A stretch of 64,000 nucleotides of DNA from UTCFX2 sp963788305 (GTDB lineage Bacteria; Chloroflexota; Anaerolineae; Anaerolineales; UBA4823). The notes beneath the pieces are model-generated. The model ran no database searches and had not been told where the DNA came from. It saw only the letters and a list, made by a program, of their open reading frames with translations. Below, one piece after another: positions 17,653-27,830 of the stretch (position 1 is the first letter of the stretch; each line of letters begins with the position of its first letter). The DNA lies in contig CAWBGK010000007.1 of NCBI GenBank assembly GCA_963788305.1, positions 1 to 64,000 on the forward strand, read 5' to 3'. Position numbers and translations under genes: made by a program.

Positions 17653-18108
17653 TCATTGGGCGTGAATAAATCCTGTGTCCCGAAAGCGAAAACTTGTTCC
17701 CCCGACACTGATTTTGACCCCGTCATGGAGGACATTGCATCGTGTGGGGAATTCGTCAATCATCACACCATTCAGAGAGCTTTGATCAGCAATACATACA
17801 TCCTGCACGCGTTCGTCAAAATAAATCAGTGCGTGGACCATCGAGACCGTATCATCCTCAATAACGAGGTCATTATTCTCCCCTCGTCCGATCGTGATCG
17901 GTAGCGTCTCGAAGAGGATTTCTTCGCCTGAATTGAAAATGAATTTCAAGCCAAACGGTTCGTTCGATATTTTTTCAGCCATTTGTTCAGGGTTGCTGTT
18001 CTGCCCGGATGGTTTTTGGGTCTCGCTTTCTGGTGGATAACTCGGGTCGGAGGAATGATCTGCTCCCGACTGAGGTGATTCGATCCTTTTTTCCGAATAT
18101 TTCTCCAA
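17653..18108 (-). CDS. FHA-domain protein
   Basis: The product is 151 residues. After a polar N-terminal part of about 55 residues comes an FHA domain: FETLPITIGRGENNDLVIEDD, SMVHALIYFDE, QSSLNGVMIDE and a C-terminal KISVGGTSFRFRD. The recognition Arg is in GRGENN. The open frame begins with TTG. An ATG eight codons earlier (MDKFGEIFGK) would join it if the run of six A near 18085 had five, so the annotated start is doubtful. It fits the island as another phosphothreonine reader. Confidence 0.75.
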   Translation of the reverse strand: MEKYSEKRIESPQSGADHSSDPSYPPESETQKPSGQNSNPEQMAEKISNEPFGLKFIFNSGEEILFETLPITIGRGENNDLVIEDDTVSMVHALIYFDERVQDVCIADQSSLNGVMIDEFPTRCNVLHDGVKISVGGTSFRFRDTGFIHAQ

Positions 18109-18500
18109 ATTTGTCCATTAGACATCTCCAGCCAAGCAATTCTCACTTCCAATAACTTAAAAATCTGGAAAAACAAAAATGACCAATATTCTAGTTTTTC
18201 ATGCTGGTCTTTATAGCTTTTTGACGCTTCGCATTCTAGAGATTGGCCGAATAATCCAGGGAGTTCTGGCGCTCCGGTCTCGCGCATCCGTTTTTCTTCG
18301 CTGGTTTCACTCACTGTTGGACCCTCTACCCAGCTTCCACCTTCAATGGCATCATTGGCCATCTGAAGCGCTTCCTTACGGGTTTCTGCCCAAAAAAGGC
18401 GCGCAAATGGTTCTATGTTCGATTCCAATTGACTGGATCTCGATTGCTTAGACAGGGTTTGCCTGGGTATGAATAGACCTTCAACAAAGAAGCGGGTCAT
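17946..18500 (-). CDS. Conserved small protein of unknown function (real part probably 18210-18500)
   Basis: The frame starts at an ATG that overlaps the glgA stop as TAATG, so it is coupled to glgA. The first 90 residues (MTRFFVEGLFIPRQTLSKQS, SNIEPFARLFWAETRKEALQ, EEKRMRETGAPELPG) look like a compact conserved protein. The rest (from about ASKSYKDQHEK) is low in conservation signals and overlaps the start of the FHA gene in another frame, so the natural stop has probably been lost to an indel near 18240. No motif or membrane segment identifies its role. Confidence 0.55.
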   Translation of the reverse strand: MTRFFVEGLFIPRQTLSKQSRSSQLESNIEPFARLFWAETRKEALQMANDAIEGGSWVEGPTVSETSEEKRMRETGAPELPGLFGQSLECEASKSYKDQHEKLEYWSFLFFQIFKLLEVRIAWLEMSNGQIWRNIRKKGSNHLSREQIIPPTRVIHQKARPKNHPGRTATLNKWLKKYRTNRLA

Positions 18501-20005
18501 TATTTTACTGCTCCTTTTTTTATCAAGGCAAGATCATAAAGCCGAACATATTCCATCGCGCTTCGTGTCCATGAATAATCTTGCGACATTGCCCTGACAG
18601 ATCATCTTATTGATGTGCTCCCGTCGGTCATAGAATGTGCTGACAGCCCATCCTACGGTGTAATAAATTGCTTGAGTGCTGGCTTCCCAGAATTTGAATC
18701 CGTTGCCTTCCCCGGTTTTTTCATCGTACTGATCCACCGTGTCGTCCAGTCCTCCGGTTGCCCTGACAATCGGGAGCGTCCCATATCGAAGTGAATAAAT
18801 CTGGTTCAGACCGCAGGGTTCATACAAAGAAGGCATCAGGAAGAAATCAGAGCCGGCTTCAATCCAATGCGATATCTCTTCATTGTAGCCGATATAACTG
18901 CCGATTTTGCCTGGATATCGAGCGGGCAGACCTCCAAAATAATCCGAAAGGTATTTATCTCCTGCTCCTAAAATGACGACCTGGACCGTCATGTTGTTCA
19001 CGATCAGTTCTATCACCTGTGCAAGAAGAGCCAGTCCTTTTTGTGCAACCAGGCGGCTGACTACTCCAATAATCGGGATATTGGGGTTAAGATCAAGCAT
19101 GAAGCAATTCTGAAGCTCACGTTTGCACACCGCTTTTCCCTGCATGTCTTCGGCAGAGTAGGTTTGTGGGATCAGCTGATCGGTTGACGGATTCCACAGC
19201 CGATAATCAACCCCGTTTAATATCCCGATATAATCTTCACCCCGGTTGATCAAATACGATGATAGCCCAGAACCACCCTCAGCCGTGCGTGTTTCGCGAG
19301 CATACGTTGGACTCACCGTGTTCAGCATGTCGGCATATTGAATGCCACCTTTGAGAAAATTGATTTTTCCATGGTCTTCAAACCGATCCGCTATCGAAAA
19401 TTTCCCGGTTGAAGGCCTAAATACGAATAATCAGTTGCATCGTAAACACCCTGATAAGCAATATTATGGATCGTCAACACGCTGGCCGCAGCCCCAAGTA
19501 TTGGATCGTTCCAATGCCAAATTTTGAGGTAGCCTGGTGCAAGCGCTGTCTGCCAGTCATGGACATGGACGATATCAGGCGCAGCTCCCATATCTCGGCA
19601 TAATTGCAGCGCAGCCCGCGTGAAGAACCCAAATCTCCGTGGATTATCCAGGTAGTCATTCATATCAGCATCATGGTAATACCCCCAACGGTTGAAATAC
19701 TTTTCATGTTCAATGAAATAGGTCGGCACACCGTCATATTCAGTTTTATATACGGATGCCCATTCCTGAACGTCGCCCATCCAGACACCCATAGGGCTCA
19801 TGTACGGCTGTAAATTGAACCGATTGGAATCGATCGATGAATATTTCGGTAGAATGACAATAGCATCATGTCCGAGATCACGCAAAGCTCCTGGCAATGC
19901 TCCAACAACGTCTGCTAATCCTCCAGTCTTTGCAAATGGCACCCCTTCCGAGGCAATCATGACTATCTTCAATTTTCTCTTCAATCGATTCCGCCTTAAC
20001 ACCAT
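18500..20005 (-). CDS. glgA: Glycogen synthase (ADP-glucose type), split by frameshifts
   Basis: GlgA transfers glucose from ADP-glucose to growing alpha-1,4-glucan. Three frame segments make up one gene: 20005-19391 (MIASEGVPFAKTGGLADVVG, with the KTGG substrate-binding motif, and DIVHVHDWQTALAPGYLK), 19380-18600 (NTVSPTYARE, GILNGVDYRLWNP, IIGVVSRLVAQKG, MPSLYEPCGLNQIYSLRYGT), and 18600-18500 (SQDYSWTRSAMEYVRLYDLA, stop TAA 18500-18502). Indels lie near 19385 and 18600. Total length of about 490 residues is normal. The first dozen residues are basic and may not be used; initiation could be at the codon before KIVMIASEG. It is first in the minus-strand run that continues into the signalling island. 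Confidence 0.88.
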
Positions 20006-20465
20006 TTTTCAGAAATCATTTAGCATTCCATAGTCACAGGGTCATTAATGTTCAGAATTTCTTCTAATTGCCCGAGCTGGCTTTCAAACCAGGCAATCTC
20101 CCAGGCCCAAAAAGGATATTACTGGTTAGAGCCGTCTTTGCGATCGAATTATTTATGCATTGTTATGTCTCGTTCAATGCATTCGATTTTTTATTATGGC
20201 GTCAACAAATTCTATTCTATTCCCGACTGTGAGTCAACCAACCCATGTTTATCGGAATTCTTTGCTGATAACTATTAAAATAACTCCTTGGTCGGTGATC
20301 TTAGAATTTAAAAAATGCGGACTATGTTGATCCAGGTGGCAATCCTCGCCTGGTTGTTCTTAGATCAGAGATTGAACGTTGAAGAAATTCTCGGTCTTTC
20401 GCTGGTTGGAGTAGAAGTTTTACCTTGACAATCGCACCGAAGTCAAAATTGACGATTAGTCTCGG
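20006..20465. other. Intergenic region upstream of glgA
   Basis: No convincing gene. On the minus strand 20118-20020 reads YPFWAWEIAWFESQLGQLEE in a 32-codon open piece closed by TAA just before glgA. It looks like the tail of a protein whose upstream part is interrupted by stops, so it may be a gene remnant. The rest is AT-rich and could hold the glgA promoter. Confidence 0.4.
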
Positions 20466-21780
20466 TTATAGGTATTCAAGAGCAAGTTTCATGATATCTT
20501 TCAACGGCCGACCGGTGTTTTGCGCCATCGACCGGCAATCTTCATATTCCGGCGATGCTGATACTGCTTTCTCACCTAACCAGGAAACCTTTATGCGAAC
20601 CGGACCGAAATCGGTCATCACTTCCACAATCGAACGCTGGAGCATATGCTTCGTCACAGGATAGCTGCGAACTCCGAGGGTTGTTGTTTCCTGGAAGATG
20701 ATTTGAAGGAATTGGTCCAGATCATCAGGATTGGCGACTACATGGAGAAGGACCCCTGGTCGGTTTTTCTTCATCTGGGTTGGGATGAGCATTACATCCA
20801 ATGCACCTGCTGCCAGAAGGCACTCCATAAGATACTCGAATAGTTGGGGATTGCTGTCATCGATGTTGGTTTCCAGGATAACTGCTGGATAATTGTGATA
20901 TCCCCCAGGCTCGATTTGGGAATCATGCTGTTCTGGATGAGGAGTTCGCAGCGGACGAGCGTTTAAGATCCAACTCGAGATGATCCTTATTTCCCAGAAA
21001 AGCGCGCAGGACGTTTGGGAAATCCCGGTCGCGAGTGCCAGCACCATAACCAACAGCCTGGATTCTCATCATGGGAAGAGGCCCAAATTCTCGGGCAATC
21101 GTCTTGATGATGGCCGCTCCTGTCGGTGTGACCAGCTCGCCTTTCATTTGGCTTGTATATACAGGAATGCCAGTTAGAAGTTCTGCAGTTGCAGGCGCCG
21201 GCACTGGCAGGACACCGTGGCTGGAATTAACAAAACCGTATCCCAAGGTTCAAAGGCGAAGAAATAACTTCTGGAATACCCAATTCCTCCAGACAGATTG
21301 CTGCACTGACGATATCTACGACAGCGTCGAGCACCGCCAACTTCATGAAAATGGAGATTATCTAGTTCAACTTGATGAATTTTTGCTTCTGCCGCACCCA
21401 AGGAAGAAAAAATTGCCGCTGAGGTTTCCTTCACAAATGCCGACAGATCGCTTCTTGCTATCATCGCAAGTATCTCGTTCAAGCCGCGCCCATGGGTCTC
21501 CGAGATCTGCCAGGGCTTTTGATCTGAATCTTGCACTTCAACCTCGCGAAAGTCGGAATCCGAGATTTGAAGGCCTTCCTGATTTTCCAAAAAAACCTTG
21601 AATGAGGTGGCACGGATGCCCCCTTTGGAGGTGGTCACGATCTGTAGTTTGATAATTTGCGAGTGGGAGCTTGCATAATTCGCGTTCAATCTTTTTCGTC
21701 TCCACACCCAGATCGATTAATGCCCCCACGAACATATCGCCGCTGATCCCGGCAAAACAATCCAGATATAACGTATTCAT
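20466..21780 (-). CDS. larC: Nickel-pincer cofactor biosynthesis protein LarC, multiple frameshifts
   Basis: LarC inserts nickel into the dithiolated pyridinium (P2TMN) precursor in a CTP-dependent step that makes the pincer cofactor of lactate racemase and relatives. Segments: 21780-21650 (MNTLYLDCFAGISGDMFVGA, the family start), 21640-21340 (DLSAFVKETSAAIFSSLGAAEAKIH, LDNLHFHEVG), 21340-20950 (GFVNSSHGVLPVPAPAT, GELVTPTGAAIIKTIA, VGYGAGTRD) and 20950-20466 (ILETNIDDSNPQLFEYLMEC, RSYPVTKHMLQR). At least three indels split the gene. Some lactobacilli join larC1 and larC2 by programmed frameshifting, but three breaks here point to error or decay. It starts eight bases after the larE stop. Confidence 0.85.
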
Positions 21781-21787
21781 CCCTGTC

Positions 21788-22632
21788 CTAATTTTCCTTG
21801 CAATTAGTCAATCCCGCTGCCTCATTGAGGCTGCCTGTCCGATAACCGGCAAGATCCAATGTAATATGCTGTGAACCCAATCTCTTTAAAACGCTTGACA
21901 ATCAGATCCGCTGAAGAACAGAGTTTTTGCATCTGGTCAACAGGTACTTCTATTCGAACAGCTTGATCCAGGTGGCGGACACGACTTGTGGGGAAAACCC
22001 AGATCATAAAGAGTTTCTTCCGCACTTTCCACCTGAGCCAGCTTTTGAGAGGTAATTTCTACTCCGTACGGGATTCTCGATCCCAGACATGCCGAGGCCG
22101 GCTTATTCCAGACAGGCAAATCGAGGTCGCGAGCCAATATCCTGATCTCCGCCTTCGAAAGATCTGCTTCTTTCAGCGGAGAACGCACACCGCGCTCATA
22201 GCGCAGCCCGGCTTCCAGGCCTGAATTCTGTGCTGTCATCCACATTTTCTCCGAAACAAATCCAGCGAAATCCGCTCCTTTTCTTTTAAGTTTTCCAGCT
22301 GGGTGATAATCTCATTCTTACATATATAACAGCGGTTTAGAGGGATTTGAAGAAAAATTACTGTTGCTCAGAATTTCAATATGGATCACAAGGTGGCGAA
22401 GACCAAGTCTCTCGGCTAGATCGACAGCATCTCGCAATTCCCGTCTGGGGAGTAAAGGAGAATCAACCGTCACAATAAGCGCGTGATCATGAAGTGTATC
22501 GCTGGCGGTTTTGGCGAGCAGAACACTGTCCACGCCTCCAGACATCGCGATGATAACGGATTTCATTTCGCCGATAATATCTCTCAGTTTTTGGTATTTT
22601 CCAAAAAGCTCTTCATTGATCCTTGGATTCAA
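21788..22632 (-). CDS. larE: LarE, ATP-dependent sacrificial sulfur transferase, multiple frameshifts
   Basis: LarE activates the pyridinium dicarboxylate precursor with ATP and donates sulfur to it. The N-terminal PP-loop is clear (MSGGVDSVLLAK). After a frame change near 22335 comes NRCYICKNEI, the CxxC of the family. Another segment has LRYERGVRSPLKEADLSKAE and NKPASACLGSRIPYG. The tail VRIEVPVDQ...IGFTAYYI changes frame once more to LDLAGYRTGSLNEAAGLTNC, ending at TAG 21788-21790. Four or so indels break a gene of normal length (about 280 codons). It overlaps the end of larB by about 20 bases, as expected in a tight larB-larE-larC operon. Confidence 0.83.
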
Positions 22633-23389
22633 TCTTGACCTCGATCATGCGATTAATCAGGCTGGCAGCATATCCAGCTCCAAATCCATTATTGATATTC
22701 ACAACCGTTACGCCTGATGCACAGCTGTTCAGCATCCCTAACAGGGCTGAAATCCCACCAAAACTTGCACCATACCCAACACTCGTCGGCACAGCAATTA
22801 CTGGGACCTGGACAAGTCCGCCAACCACACTTGGTAAGGCTCCTTCCATCCCAGCAACGACTATGATAACGTTCGCTGATTGGATAAGCTCCAGGTCTGC
22901 CAATAGGCGGTGCAGCCCAGATACTCCCGCATCATAAAGGTGTTCGACATGATTGCCCATCACGTCAGCCGTCACCTCCGCTTCTTCTGCAACCGGCAGG
23001 TCAGCTGTGCCGGCAGTGATGACCAGGATTTTACCTGGTCTTTTGGGCAGCGGTTGAGTTTGATGTACGATAACCTGACCAAGCTCATAATATTTGGCAT
23101 CCGGCAGCACCCGCTGAACAGCTTCGAACACCTCTGGTGTGGCGCGGGTTGCCAGCACCGGTCCGTTTCCTTCGGCAAGCTTTTCCATTATTTGGACAAT
23201 CTGGTCGGTTCGTTTTCCAAGGCAGAACAGCACTTCAGGAAATCCCTGCCGCAGAGATCGATGGGTATCCAGGCGGGCAAAACCTAAATCTTCGAACGGC
23301 AGCCTTCGCAGCGCCTGGATTGCATCTTCAACAGGGATCTTTTTTTCACGAACCGATTCCAATAATTCGCGCAGTACAATCTCGTCCAT
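22613..23389 (-). CDS. larB: LarB, pyridinium-3,5-biscarboxylic acid mononucleotide synthase
   Basis: LarB carboxylates and hydrolyses nicotinic acid adenine dinucleotide, the first step to the nickel-pincer cofactor. I start it at ATG 23389 (MDEIVLRELLESVREKKIPVE), preceded by GAAGAGGG; the frame is open a further 33 codons that do not look like the family. The C-terminal AIR-carboxylase-like domain is complete: ITAGTADLPVAEEA, GVSGLHRLL, VVAGMEGALPSVVGGLV, VPVIAVPTSVGYGASFGG, NINNGFGAGYAAS. Length of about 258 residues is normal. Unlike larE and larC it is uninterrupted. It is divergent from the HAD gene, with about 200 bases between. Confidence 0.92.
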   Translation of the reverse strand: MDEIVLRELLESVREKKIPVEDAIQALRRLPFEDLGFARLDTHRSLRQGFPEVLFCLGKRTDQIVQIMEKLAEGNGPVLATRATPEVFEAVQRVLPDAKYYELGQVIVHQTQPLPKRPGKILVITAGTADLPVAEEAEVTADVMGNHVEHLYDAGVSGLHRLLADLELIQSANVIIVVAGMEGALPSVVGGLVQVPVIAVPTSVGYGASFGGISALLGMLNSCASGVTVVNINNGFGAGYAASLINRMIEVKIESKDQ

Positions 23390-23594
23390 ACCCTCTTCCA
23401 GCAAACCAAGATTTGTGCTACTCAATTTTACTCTTAATCTGATTATTCCTGATTTCCTGGCGGATAACTCGAACAATCCAGGGTCCACCAGGTTCCAAAC
23501 AGATCAATATTATAATGCTCGTGTTCTTCTTCCCAACATACCATCGAGCGAGCCAGGTCAGGCAAAAGATATTTTCGATATATCAAGAGGACGC

Positions 23595-24376
23595 ATGAGG
23601 ATGAAGAAAAGCCTTTCGGAAATTAAGGGATTGATCTTCGACATTGATGGAGTGCTCACATTCCAGGGAAAAGTCATTCCTGGAGCTATTGAAGCTATCA
23701 GCTTTTATCGGTCGCTCGGAATAACGCTTCGGTTTTTGACCAACAGCACGTTGAAAAGCCGCCGCTCTTGTGCCGAACGACTGATTCAACAGGGATTTGA
23801 TGTATCCAGGTAGAAAGTGCTGACAGCTTCATATCTGACGACAGTTTATTTGCCAATTTGAATCCACGTTCGATCATGTTAATGCTTGAAAGAGAAGGAG
23901 TGGAGGAATTCGCTGGTTTCACCTACGATTTTATCAACCCGGAATATGTTGTCGTTGGTGATAACCGCTCAAATTTTGATTTTGATCATCTTAACCAATC
24001 AGTCCGCTTGCTCCGGAAGGGAGCTAAGTTGATCGGGATGACTTCTGAGCTTCTTGACACCAGCATGGGAGAATTGGAATTGAATGTAGGCGCCTGGGTA
24101 AAGCTTCTGGAGCTGGCGTCTTCTGTCCAGGCTACATATATCGGCAAACCCATTCCGTTTGCGCTCGAATACGCTTTTCAATCCATGGGATTGAATAAAT
24201 ATCAGGTGGCCGCTGTCGGTGATCGAGTGGGTGCTGATATCAAGGGAGCAAATGAGTTCGGCTTGCAATCTATTTTAGTCAGGACAGGTGAATATGATCC
24301 GATCGAACTGGCAGGCCCGTTTCAATCGGATTACCAGATTGACTCAATCGCTGATTTGTCGGCTTTGGTATATTAA
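23595..24376 (+). CDS. HAD-superfamily IIA sugar-phosphatase-like hydrolase, interrupted
   Basis: The first frame (MRMKKSLSEIKGLIFDIDGV) has HAD motif I (DIDGV) and motif II (RFLTNST). It meets an in-frame TAG at 23811-23813 inside FDVSR-stop-KVLTASYL. The same frame continues as KVLTASYLTTVYL, then shifts near 23855 to NPRSIMLMLEREGVEEFAGF, which runs to the end with motif III (IGKPIPFALEYAF) and motif IV (VGDRVGADIKGANEFG). So one nonsense codon and one indel break the gene. This family (class IIA cap) hydrolyses small phosphate esters; the substrate is unknown. AAGAGG precedes the ATG. It diverges from larB and may be unrelated to the nickel pathway. Confidence 0.78.
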
Positions 24377-24516
24377 ATCTTAATGTTTCTATAGCAAATG
24401 GTGTCATTCAGTTATTTCTGCATACCGGTACGCTATAATTTCATTTACAGACCTGAGAAGCAGAGCTTTCTCGAAGTTATCGGTATTTGATTGGTACAGA
24501 CAATTGAAAGGTAGAA

Positions 24517-25702
24517 ATGGTGAACGAACAGGATCCACGTCCAAGTATCCAGCGGAGTGAATTTCTCAAACTGCTAGCGTGCAATCGGAGGAGCAGCAGG
24601 TATGGCAGCATTCCTGAGCGCCTGTGAAAAAGCCGGGTTGGACATTCAATCCTTCACCCCCTCTCCAGATTTGAAGCTGGTCCCAACAGGATCTCCAACT
24701 TCCATTTCAAGTTCATCCCCTACGGAATCCGTGCCCCAATCGACAAACCAGCCGACTCAAACCAGCGAACCTGCAATCCCTCCAGATGAAAGCGGGATCG
24801 CAAAAATAGCCTTGAGTAAAAACCAGCAGCCGGTCGGAAGGTGTCCGCAAGGCAATTGACTTGTTAGGGATTAAATCGTATTACAAACAAAAATGTATTT
24901 CTGAAGCCCAATTTCAACAGCGCTGACCCATCTCCTGGTTCAACACACCTTGATGTCCTTCGAGAGTTGGTCCTGAGGCTGCAAGAGATGGGGGCGTCGA
25001 ATATCGAGGTCAGGAGATCGAAGTGGAATGGGGAATACCCGGCAGGTGATGCAGAAGCTGGGTGTTTTCGATCTGGCAGCCGAATTGGGTGTTAAAACGC
25101 TCGTGCTGGATGAATTGGATGCCTCCGGTTGGGAAATGATCTATCCCCCGGGCAGCCATTGGAAGCAAGGATTTCCAATTGCCAGGGCGTGCATAGATTC
25201 AGGTGCTGTCGTCCAGGCTTGCTGTCTCAAGACCCACCGATATGGCGGTCATTTCACCATGTCGTTGAAAAACTCGGTCGGACTGGTTGCGAAACAGATT
25301 CCCGGAGAAAAGTACAACTACATGAGCGAGCTGCACAATTCGGCATTTCAACGAATGATGATCGCTGAGATCAATACTGCCTATCAACCAGCATTAATTG
25401 TCATGGACGGGGTGGAAGCATTTGTGAGCGGTGGTCCTGACCAAGGTAAACTCGTCAGTCCAGAAGTCATACTGGCTGGGCGTGATCGAATCGCTATCGA
25501 TGCTGTAGGAGTGGCAATCCTGCGCTATTTCGGGACTACACCGGAAGTTGCCAACGGAAGGATCTTCGATCTGGAGCAGATCGCCCGTGCCACTGAACTC
25601 GGGCTTGGAATCAAGAGTGCCGAGAAAATTCAAATTGTGACAGATGACGAAAATGGCAGGTTGTTCGCAGCTGAACTCCAGGCAATATTAGCTCAAGGAT
25701 AA
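24517..25702 (+). CDS. DUF362 domain protein with Tat/lipoprotein-like leader, frameshifted
   Basis: The start at ATG 24517 (MVNEQDPRPSIQRSEFLKLL) looks like a leader of the kind found on Fe-S or DUF362 proteins. The frame must shift near 24590 to continue AGMAAFLSACEKAG, a lipobox-like LSAC. A Pro/Ser/Thr-rich linker follows (24660-24800). The DUF362 domain is split again near 24840-25030, then continues to the stop (CCLKTHRYGGHFTMSLKNSV, VMDGVEAFVSGGP, RIAIDAVGVAILRYFG). DUF362 proteins are widespread in anaerobes and have no settled function. Probably secreted and lipid-anchored. At least two indels are needed. Confidence 0.72.
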
Positions 25703-25767
25703 TCGAGGTCATTTCTTTCAAGATTGATATATAATAGCTCGATATCAGCGGATTTCCTGATCCTTTT

Positions 25768-26100
25768 CTAATTTTGGTTCGATTTATTCCGAATTCTTAA
25801 AACTTCGTTGGCCGCCTGGTCATCTGTCACCAGGACATTTACATTTCTCTTGTTCAATGCCCCATAGATAGCTTGCACTTTTTGAATATCCTTGATACCC
25901 CAATTACATATTTTACGTTTGCCAGGTTCTGAAGACGGACACCAATGGTTCACTTGTTAAGAGCGGTATCGACAACCGTTCCTCCAGCATGAAATGCTGG
26001 GCATACACATTACCGATGATCCTGTATGCTTACAAGTTTTTTAGGTCGAGTAAATCAACATAGCCCAAACGCAGAGGATTATATATTTCTGGATTGGTCA
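25768..26100 (-). pseudogene. Remnant of a SorC/DeoR-type sugar-binding regulator
   Basis: The minus strand has pieces of the C-terminal effector domain of SorC-family regulators: IGNVYAQHFMLEERLSIPLL, then VQAIYGALNKRNVNVLVTDD with an AANEVL end. They lie in different frames with stops between them, and no helix-turn-helix part is found upstream. The last 60 codons are open (25953-25768). This looks like real decay, not a single sequencing error. Such regulators respond to phosphorylated sugars, so it may once have controlled the mtnA-like gene next to it. Confidence 0.5.
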
Positions 26101-26146
26101 AATGGAAGCACTCCTTTGATATTACTTGATGCAACCCCAAAACGTG

Positions 26147-27263
26147 CTATTTTTGTTTTTCTGGATATAAGCTGAAAACCCCATCCGCAGAAGCCTTGCA
26201 GATTCCTCGTTCCGTGATCAACGCGGTGACTAACCGAGCCGGCGTGACATCGAAAGCATAATTCGCGGCCTTTCCATTTTCTTCTGTCAGCAAAACGCTT
26301 GTTATCTCGCCGTTATGAATCCCTTCAATATATTTTACTTCTGTGGCATCCCTTTGCTCCACCGGGATCTCCCGCACTCCGTCCTTAATGATCCAGTCGA
26401 ACGTTGATGACGGCAATGCAGTGTAAAATGGAACCTGGTTATCAAAAGCAGCCAGCGCTTTTAAGTATGTACCAATCTTATTCGCAACATCTCCTGTGTA
26501 TGTCACCCGGTCAGCGCCGGTGATGACCATATCCACCATTCCGTGCTGCATCAGGTGTCCACCTGCATTATCTGCGATCAATGTATTCGGGACACCGTGC
26601 TGGGTTAATTCCCATGTGGTCAAGCGAGCGCCTTGATTTCTGGGTCGAGTCTCATCAACCCAAACATGCACTTGAATCCCCTGCTCGTGGGCTGCATAAA
26701 TTGGCGCGGTAGCAGTTCCGTAATCGACAAAGGCCAACCAGCCTGCATTGCAATGTGTCAAGATGTTCACAACCGCGCCATTCTTCCGCAAGTGGATCTC
26801 TTTTATGATGGCTAAACCATGCTCTCCTATCCGCCTGCAGAACTCAGCATCTTCATCTGCAATGATCACCGCCGACTTCGCGCGCTTTGTCTAACCTTGC
26901 AGCATAACCTCGGACCGAGGATATCGCTTCAAGCTGACGCTGAACGGCCCATTCAAGGTTAACCGCTGTAGGTCGGGTGGCTTTCAGCTTCTTTCCGGCT
27001 GCACACACAGACTCAATGAAGTCATCATCTGAACTTTCCGTAGCTTGAAGGGCTGCCAGATACATCCCAAAGCCGGCTAATGCCCCAATCAATCCTGCTC
27101 CTCTGGCATGCATATCCTTTATGGCTACCGCAACATCATCGACTGTACGCAGATTCTCAATTATGAACTTAAATGGCAGGAATCGCTGATCAATGATCTG
27201 GACTATTGTCGGATCTTTCTCACACAACCATACTGTTCGATAGTGTTTCCCGAATACATTCAT
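26147..27263 (-). CDS. mtnA: S-methyl-5-thioribose-1-phosphate isomerase-like protein, one frameshift
   Basis: Two overlapping frames make one eIF2B-related isomerase of about 370 residues. The first (27263-26880) has KFIIENLRTVDDVAVAIKDM, HARGAGLIGALAGFGMYLA and RPTAVNLEWAVQRQLEAI. The second (26870-26147) has ILTHCNAGWLAFVDYGTATA, VWVDETRPRNQGARLTTWEL, GADRVTYTGDVANKIGTYLK (catalytic Asp) and FDVTPARLVTALITERGI. The shift is near 26870-26890. MtnA converts methylthioribose-1-phosphate to the ribulose form in methionine salvage; paralogues act on ribose-1,5-bisphosphate or deoxyribose analogues, and I cannot tell which applies. No other salvage gene is nearby. Flanking sugar-regulator remnants suggest a former sugar-phosphate locus. 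Confidence 0.82.
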
Positions 27264-27291
27264 GATAATTTCCTCCCATTTTCTATTCTAA

Positions 27292-27830
27292 TTATATCGT
27301 GTTAGATATGACTTTATCTCCAATGCGCTGCTCGTTGATTACAGTCGCCGGGAGATTCCGCATGGACAGGATGACATAAATAGCATCGATAATTGTACTT
27401 TGGGCTATCCGAGAAGCGATTGCCTCAGGGCTAGTTTCATGAGAGACATTTAGCAAGGTGATGTCCGCATAATCGGTTGTTGGAGAACGAACATTCCCGT
27501 TTGTTCATGTCCCGAACAATTGGGCTCGATTTCCACACTTCTAGATGTAGAATTCAGTACGCTCTCTCCAATTGGTCAACCGCACATATGAGTGTTGGTG
27601 TGTCGATCATTTCAAGCATATCCTGGATCGCCTGGATATTAGAAAGGAAGACTTTAAGCATCATAGTCGCTTCGTCATCGGATACGTAAATCGAATCATG
27701 AACCAACTGGATCGGTTTTGCCAAATCCCAGGTGAGAGCGATTCTTAAATATGCGTTTCCGTGAAAACCAGCATTGCGGCAGCCACGAAGCAAACTCTTA
27801 TTGCAGACCTAAGATTCTTGCGCTAGATTT
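27292..27830 (-). pseudogene. Decayed RpiR-family regulator (HTH and SIS remnants)
   Basis: On the minus strand 27793-27554 gives LRGCRNAGFHGNAYLRIALT, like the helix-turn-helix end and linker of RpiR regulators. From about 27490 another frame reads DYADITLLNVSHETSPEAIA then SRIAQSTIIDAIYVILSM, the end of a SIS sugar-isomerase domain, stopping at 27292. Most of the SIS domain between them is missing and the N-terminal helices are scrambled. This is a pseudogene with a large internal deletion. RpiR proteins sense phosphosugars. Confidence 0.55.

Noticed and set aside
20466..21780. Programmed ribosomal frameshift in larC
   Set aside because: Known in some lactobacilli, but three or more separate breaks occur here and neighbouring genes are also broken, so a single programmed site is not supported.
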